Assembly: GCA_036741775.1 (NCBI GenBank)
Contig: DAINRQ010000024.1
Span: 1 to 64,000 of the forward strand
Length of the DNA: 64,000 bases
DNA from: JAJKIV01 sp036741775
GTDB taxonomy: Bacteria; Gemmatimonadota; Gemmatimonadetes; Gemmatimonadales; Gemmatimonadaceae
Direction of reading: 5' to 3'
Shown: positions 60,875 through 64,000 of the stretch, piece by piece
Layout of the letters: the number at the start of each line of letters is the position of its first letter
Position numbering within the stretch: position 1 is the stretch's first letter
The notes under the pieces: model-generated
Seen by the model: the letters and a program-made list of their open reading frames with translations, nothing else
Database searches by the model: none
What the model was told of the DNA's origin: nothing
Program-made: the position numbers and the translations under genes

Positions 60875-61849
60875 ATGGCGACTGCGCGCGACTGGAAAAC
60901 CGCCCGACACGCCGACGGCCCGCACCCGGTCCGTCAGGTGGACGTCGCCGCGATGAACCAGGTGTTCAGCGACGCGTTCACGGAGCGGTACCGCCGCGAC
61001 GGCATGGTGGGCGTTCGCGTGCCGTTCCTGAACCCGGTCATCTGGCGCTACGCGATCGAGGACGCCGGCACCGGCGCCATGGCGTGGCGTGGCGAGCGCG
61101 ACGAGATCGTCGCGTTCAACATCGCCCATCGCTCCGGCGTCGAGGGGTGGATGGGCCCACTCGCCGTGCGTCCCGAGTGGCAGGGCGGCGGGTTGGGCAA
61201 GCAGATCGTGCGCGAGGGGATCCGCTGGCTCACGCAGCGCTCGGCGAAGGTGATCGGCCTCGAGACGATGCCCCGGACGATGGACAACATCGGCTTCTAC
61301 TCCGGGCTCGGCTTCCTCCCCACGCGGCTCACGGTCACGCTGACGCTCGACGCGGCCAGCGGTGACGCCCCAGCGCAGCTGTTCGGGCGTCTCAACCCGC
61401 GGGACAAGCAGGACGTCCTCGCCGAGTGCCTGGCGTTGACGCAAACGTTGATCCCGGGCTACGACTACTCGCGGGAGATCACGCTCACCGATTCGCTGTC
61501 GCTGGGCGACACGCTGCTGGTGCGCGAGTCGGGGCGGCTCGTGGCGTTCGCGTTATGCCACACGGCGCCACTGGTGGAAGGGCGCACGCGGGAGGAGCTG
61601 CGGGTGCTGAAGCTGGTGGTGGGCGACGTGTCGCGGTTCGAACCGTGCTGCCGGTCGCTCATGGATTACGCGAGGCGCAGCGGCACTCGGCGGGTGGCGT
61701 TCCGGGTGCAGGGCGAGTACACCGACGCGTACGCGCGGCTGGTGGCCATGGGGGCGCGAGTGCGGTGGACGGATCTGCGCATGACGCTCGCGGGGTATCC
61801 GGAACCGAGGGCGGAGCGGGGGATCGTGCTGTCGAACTGGGAGATCTGA
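60875..61849 (+). CDS. GNAT acetyltransferase with two domains
   Basis: 324 residues from ATG. The N-terminal GNAT domain has the acetyl-CoA binding motif MGPLAVRPEWQGGGLGKQIVREGIRWLTQRSAKVIGLETMPRTMDNIGFYSGLGFLP. The C-terminal half (RPNPRDKQDVLAECLALTQTLIPGYDYSREITL ... LRVLKLVVGDVSRFEPCCRSLMDYARRSGTRRVAFRVQGEYTDAYARLVAMGARVRW) looks like a second, diverged GNAT fold. The substrate is unknown. It stands alone after the sbcC gene. Confidence 0.85.
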   Translation: MATARDWKTARHADGPHPVRQVDVAAMNQVFSDAFTERYRRDGMVGVRVPFLNPVIWRYAIEDAGTGAMAWRGERDEIVAFNIAHRSGVEGWMGPLAVRPEWQGGGLGKQIVREGIRWLTQRSAKVIGLETMPRTMDNIGFYSGLGFLPTRLTVTLTLDAASGDAPAQLFGRLNPRDKQDVLAECLALTQTLIPGYDYSREITLTDSLSLGDTLLVRESGRLVAFALCHTAPLVEGRTREELRVLKLVVGDVSRFEPCCRSLMDYARRSGTRRVAFRVQGEYTDAYARLVAMGARVRWTDLRMTLAGYPEPRAERGIVLSNWEI

Positions 61850-62028
61850 AAAGGACGCTCAACCGCTGACTCGTCGCGGCTTGCGTTTCCCTCTGTTCCC
61901 ACATCGTGCCAATTCGAGATCACCCAGTATGCGATCGATCCGCGGGGCGACGCGCCGGCTGATCCGGCGCTACCGGCTCCGCGGCACGTGGGAGCTTGAC
62001 CGAACGCACCGGCTGATTCGAGCTCGCG

Positions 62029-62260
62029 TTAGCTGCCCGGCAATCTGACGGCGAGGATGTCCTTCTCACCGGAGGACCCGAGGCCGAACTCGGACTTCTT
62101 CCGGTAGACGATGGCGTTGGCCCCCATCGCCCCGCCTGGCGCCGGAGCTTGTCGACCAAGCCGCGCGAGGTGATGACCGGGCCGGCGTGCCTAGGTATCC
62201 CCCCACCTCGAACGGCTGCGGGAGGTCGTCGGCAGCGGCAAAACCCTGACGGAGTCCGTG
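62029..62260 (-). pseudogene. Frameshifted C-terminal remnant of a small protein
   Basis: In the minus strand one frame reads ...GPVITSRGLVDKLRRQAG. After a shift within a run of G (about 62130-62140) the next frame continues AMGANAIVYRKKSEFGLG, then SSGEKDILAVRLPGS, and stops at 62029. Together the two halves read like one domain (LRRQAGAMGANAIVY is a typical A..GAN-A-V motif of small secreted proteins). The 5' part is not recognisable. The assignment as a broken gene is an inference. Confidence 0.45.
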
Positions 62261-62440
62261 CTGGCGATCCATCCGCTCGAGGTTGAGGATCCAGCAATCC
62301 ACTACGAGCGGAGGTGCTGGCGACTCCGCCTGCACTGCGTTAGGCGGCGGGTACTCAGTGTCGGGGCGGTGCGACCAGTGGCGCATCGCGGAACGATGCA
62401 CCGGGCGGGCGTTCGTCCTGAACGCGAATGTCGGCTCGAC

Positions 62441-62911
62441 CTAGCGCGGACCTAGCCAGACCGGTTCCCATCGCTCGGGGGCACTCAGAGCGCCCAGCGT
62501 CACGCCCAGAACCGCGCCAGCAGCGGCGCCGCCGACCCCTAGGATGTAAGACGCAAACCCTGCGTCGGCCGAGCTGCCTCTCGCCCCTACTGCGGCGCCG
62601 ATGCCCCCTCCGACAGCCGCCCCGATCAGTAAGCCGACAGCGCCCCGAACGAGCCGTCGGCGCCCGCGGCTTACCTCGAGCGCGGAGACCGACGCCAGGT
62701 GGAACGTGTCGGCGGTCGCACCGGGCGCAGCACGTACGACGACCCGCGCGGAGTCGGCCGCGGCGACTATGCCGGTGGTCCACTCGACCCGTGGTGGGGC
62801 GGCCACGCGGACGCGGGCACCGACCGGCACGGGGGCGCCGGGGGGTTGCGCGCCGATCGCCGGCGCGGTCAGCACGAGCAACACGAGGAGCGTGAGGGCG
62901 GGGCGAGTCAT
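62441..62911 (-). CDS. Secreted protein with glycine-zipper-like segment
   Basis: 156 residues from MTRPALTLLVLLVLTAPAIGAQPPG, a cleavable signal peptide, with AGGAG 6-8 nt upstream. The mature part has VGARVRVAAPPRVEWTTGIVAAADSARVVVRAAPG (SH3-like strand pattern), then RRLVRGAVGLLIGAAVGGGIGAAVGARGSSADAGFASYILGVGGAAAGAVLGVTLGAL, with GxxxG/GxxxA repeats of a glycine zipper. The likely location is the membrane or periplasm. No partner is evident. Confidence 0.72.
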   Translation of the reverse strand: MTRPALTLLVLLVLTAPAIGAQPPGAPVPVGARVRVAAPPRVEWTTGIVAAADSARVVVRAAPGATADTFHLASVSALEVSRGRRRLVRGAVGLLIGAAVGGGIGAAVGARGSSADAGFASYILGVGGAAAGAVLGVTLGALSAPERWEPVWLGPR

Positions 62912-63082
62912 ATACGGCTCCTGCTTGGCGGGGATGAACATGGGACGGCGGCCCTATATCCGGAACGCGCAGAGGCCGAGAACTTCGGCTCAAGAGCCGC
63001 GCGCCGGGTGAACCTGCGGGCGTGTATTGACCAACGGCAGAGCCCGCCATATGTTTGCGGCCCCAACCTTCCGCAGGCCGTG

Positions 63083-63376
63083 ATGGTTCCCGAGCATCCG
63101 ACGCCGCCAGACCCCGGTCCCGCCAACGTCGGCCGCGCCGTGGCCGACGCCCTCGTCACCGGCGGGTCGACCGCGGACCTCGAGCGCGTCGTGCGCGCCT
63201 ACGTGCGCACGTTGAGGGACGCCGATGTCCCGCCCGAGCGGGCGTTGATGCGCGTGAAGGACGCGGTCGGCGTGTCCCGAGTGACGCCGCTGCCCGCGCG
63301 GGGGGCCCCGCCGTCCGATCACCTCGGCGACCGGGTCGTGGCGTGGTTCCTCGCGGAGTACTACCGGGCGGACTAG
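63083..63376 (+). CDS. Small protein of unknown function
   Basis: 97 residues from MVPEHPTPPDPGPANVG. A helical region follows (RAVADALVTGGSTADLERVVRAYVRTLRDADVPPERALMRVKDAVG), and the end reads LGDRVVAWFLAEYYRAD. It has no membrane segment or signal. The helical pattern is convincing, but no family is recognised. The frame stays open to the left of the chosen start, where it covers the promoter side of the glycine-zipper gene. Confidence 0.6.
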   Translation: MVPEHPTPPDPGPANVGRAVADALVTGGSTADLERVVRAYVRTLRDADVPPERALMRVKDAVGVSRVTPLPARGAPPSDHLGDRVVAWFLAEYYRAD

Positions 63377-63657
63377 GCGTTAGGTTCGTCGGGTGAGTGC
63401 CACGGCTGGAATGGGCTCGCCAGCGCCCGGCGGCGACGGAGAATCGCGATCCGTAGCGGCGCCAGGTTCAGCTCGTCGAACGACGCCCAGATCCGCCTCG
63501 TGAAGCGGTTCAACGCCCGCCGGTCCGTCCGCTCGACCATTCCGACCCACACCTGCACGAAGACGTCCGGCGCGGGCGACTTAGCGGCGTTAGGCGCCGG
63601 ATCGGTCTCGCGCGGGAGGTCCGCGATCGTGGACTTCGGCGCGGCGCATAGGTGCAC
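63373..63657 (-). CDS. Possible small protein, uncertain
   Basis: 94 residues from a GTG start, convergent with and overlapping the previous gene by 4 bp. The segment FVQVWVGMVERTDRRALNRFTRRIWASFDELNLAPLRIAILRRRRALASPFQPWH looks protein-like, but there is no ribosome site or family match. It may be a remnant. Confidence 0.3.
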   Translation of the reverse strand: MHLCAAPKSTIADLPRETDPAPNAAKSPAPDVFVQVWVGMVERTDRRALNRFTRRIWASFDELNLAPLRIAILRRRRALASPFQPWHSPDEPNA

Positions 63658-64000
63658 GGTACTGCGGGCGCGGCGCGGAATAAACCCTTACCCACGCCAA
63701 ATTAGTTCCGAAATCGCCAAGCTATCGACGTCACCGGCGTCCGCGCTCCGTCCGACTATATCGACCGTCGACCTAGGGTTACGCCTAGTGTCTCACGGCG
63801 TGGACAGGCGAGCCAAACGCCGGCGAATAGACGCGGCGATTCCTAAGAATCGCTCAGGCGCTAGTAGGTCGCGAGCGGCCGCAGCCTAACGGGGCAAACA
63901 CGCACTCGCTACCCCACCCGCGGCCCTCACCGTGTTCGCACGGGCGAGACGGCAGCTCGCTTGTCGGGACTGGTGGATCTTCATCTGGCTCTGGGCCGGC
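63658..64000. other. Right-edge region with no gene recognised
   Basis: About 343 bp with lower GC near 63700-63790. No open frame with a plausible product, promoter pair or RNA was supported; the window ends here. Confidence 0.4.

Overview
The window is a 64 kb piece of a GC-rich, diderm bacterial chromosome made almost wholly of housekeeping and envelope genes. GC-rich codon usage, many GTG starts, lipoproteins with lipoboxes, an Omp85-like barrel, a large Big_2 surface lipoprotein and a receiver-like/AraC regulator of uncommon layout suggest Gemmatimonadota (Gemmatimonas/Gemmatirosa-like). That assignment is inference from gene style; there is no rRNA in the window to settle it. No tRNA, rRNA, CRISPR array, transposase or prophage gene was seen.

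Layout. 1-4.3 kb (minus): accA (cut by the window edge) behind dnaE. 4.3-8 kb: a PF10023-like aminopeptidase lipoprotein and a UvrD/PcrA helicase. 8-11.8 kb: a sigma70-like promoter, long leader, Big_2 lipoprotein and strong terminator. 11.9-22.5 kb (minus): one functional block for pyruvate dehydrogenase and lipoate, read lipA-pdhA-pdhB-pdhC-(metzincin lipoprotein)-lpd-lipB-(small lipoprotein). 22.9-30 kb: thiO, a small membrane protein, an overlapping four-gene unit (two glycosyltransferases, DUF3108 protein, conserved unknown), a class-I glutamine amidotransferase-like hydrolase. 30.4-32.8 kb: coiled-coil protein and Omp85-like barrel. 32.8-40.2 kb (minus): oppABCDF plus a POT peptide transporter. 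40.3-45.3 kb: a LipM-like octanoyltransferase, gcvP, gcvH and coaE. 45.5-52.9 kb: folE, regulator, tdk, a DEAD-box-like protein that seems to have lost its catalytic motifs, a DUF2283-like protein with a stand-alone Lrp RAM domain, an O-methyltransferase and a lipoprotein. 53-60.8 kb (plus): nurA-herA-(secreted protein)-sbcD/mre11-sbcC/rad50, an archaeal-style DNA-end-processing set. The last 3 kb hold a double-GNAT protein, a gene remnant and small unknowns.

Functional links. The lipoyl theme appears twice: LipA/LipB serve the PDH E2 next to them, while the LipM-like protein lies beside the glycine cleavage genes gcvP and gcvH. Peptide uptake is doubled (Opp ABC plus POT). HerA-NurA and Mre11-Rad50 together form a candidate resection machine.

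The most unusual structure is not a gene. (1) Several families of imperfect palindromic repeats fill most long intergenic gaps, including nearly every spacer of the PDH block. They also seem to have entered coding sequence: two or three in-frame insertions in dnaE, and the C-terminal tails of lipA and of the unknown gene at 24617-25600. (2) The word CGTTAGG/CCTAACG occurs more than 30 times, inside genes and between them, on both strands without bias, although it forces rare TTA or CCT codons.
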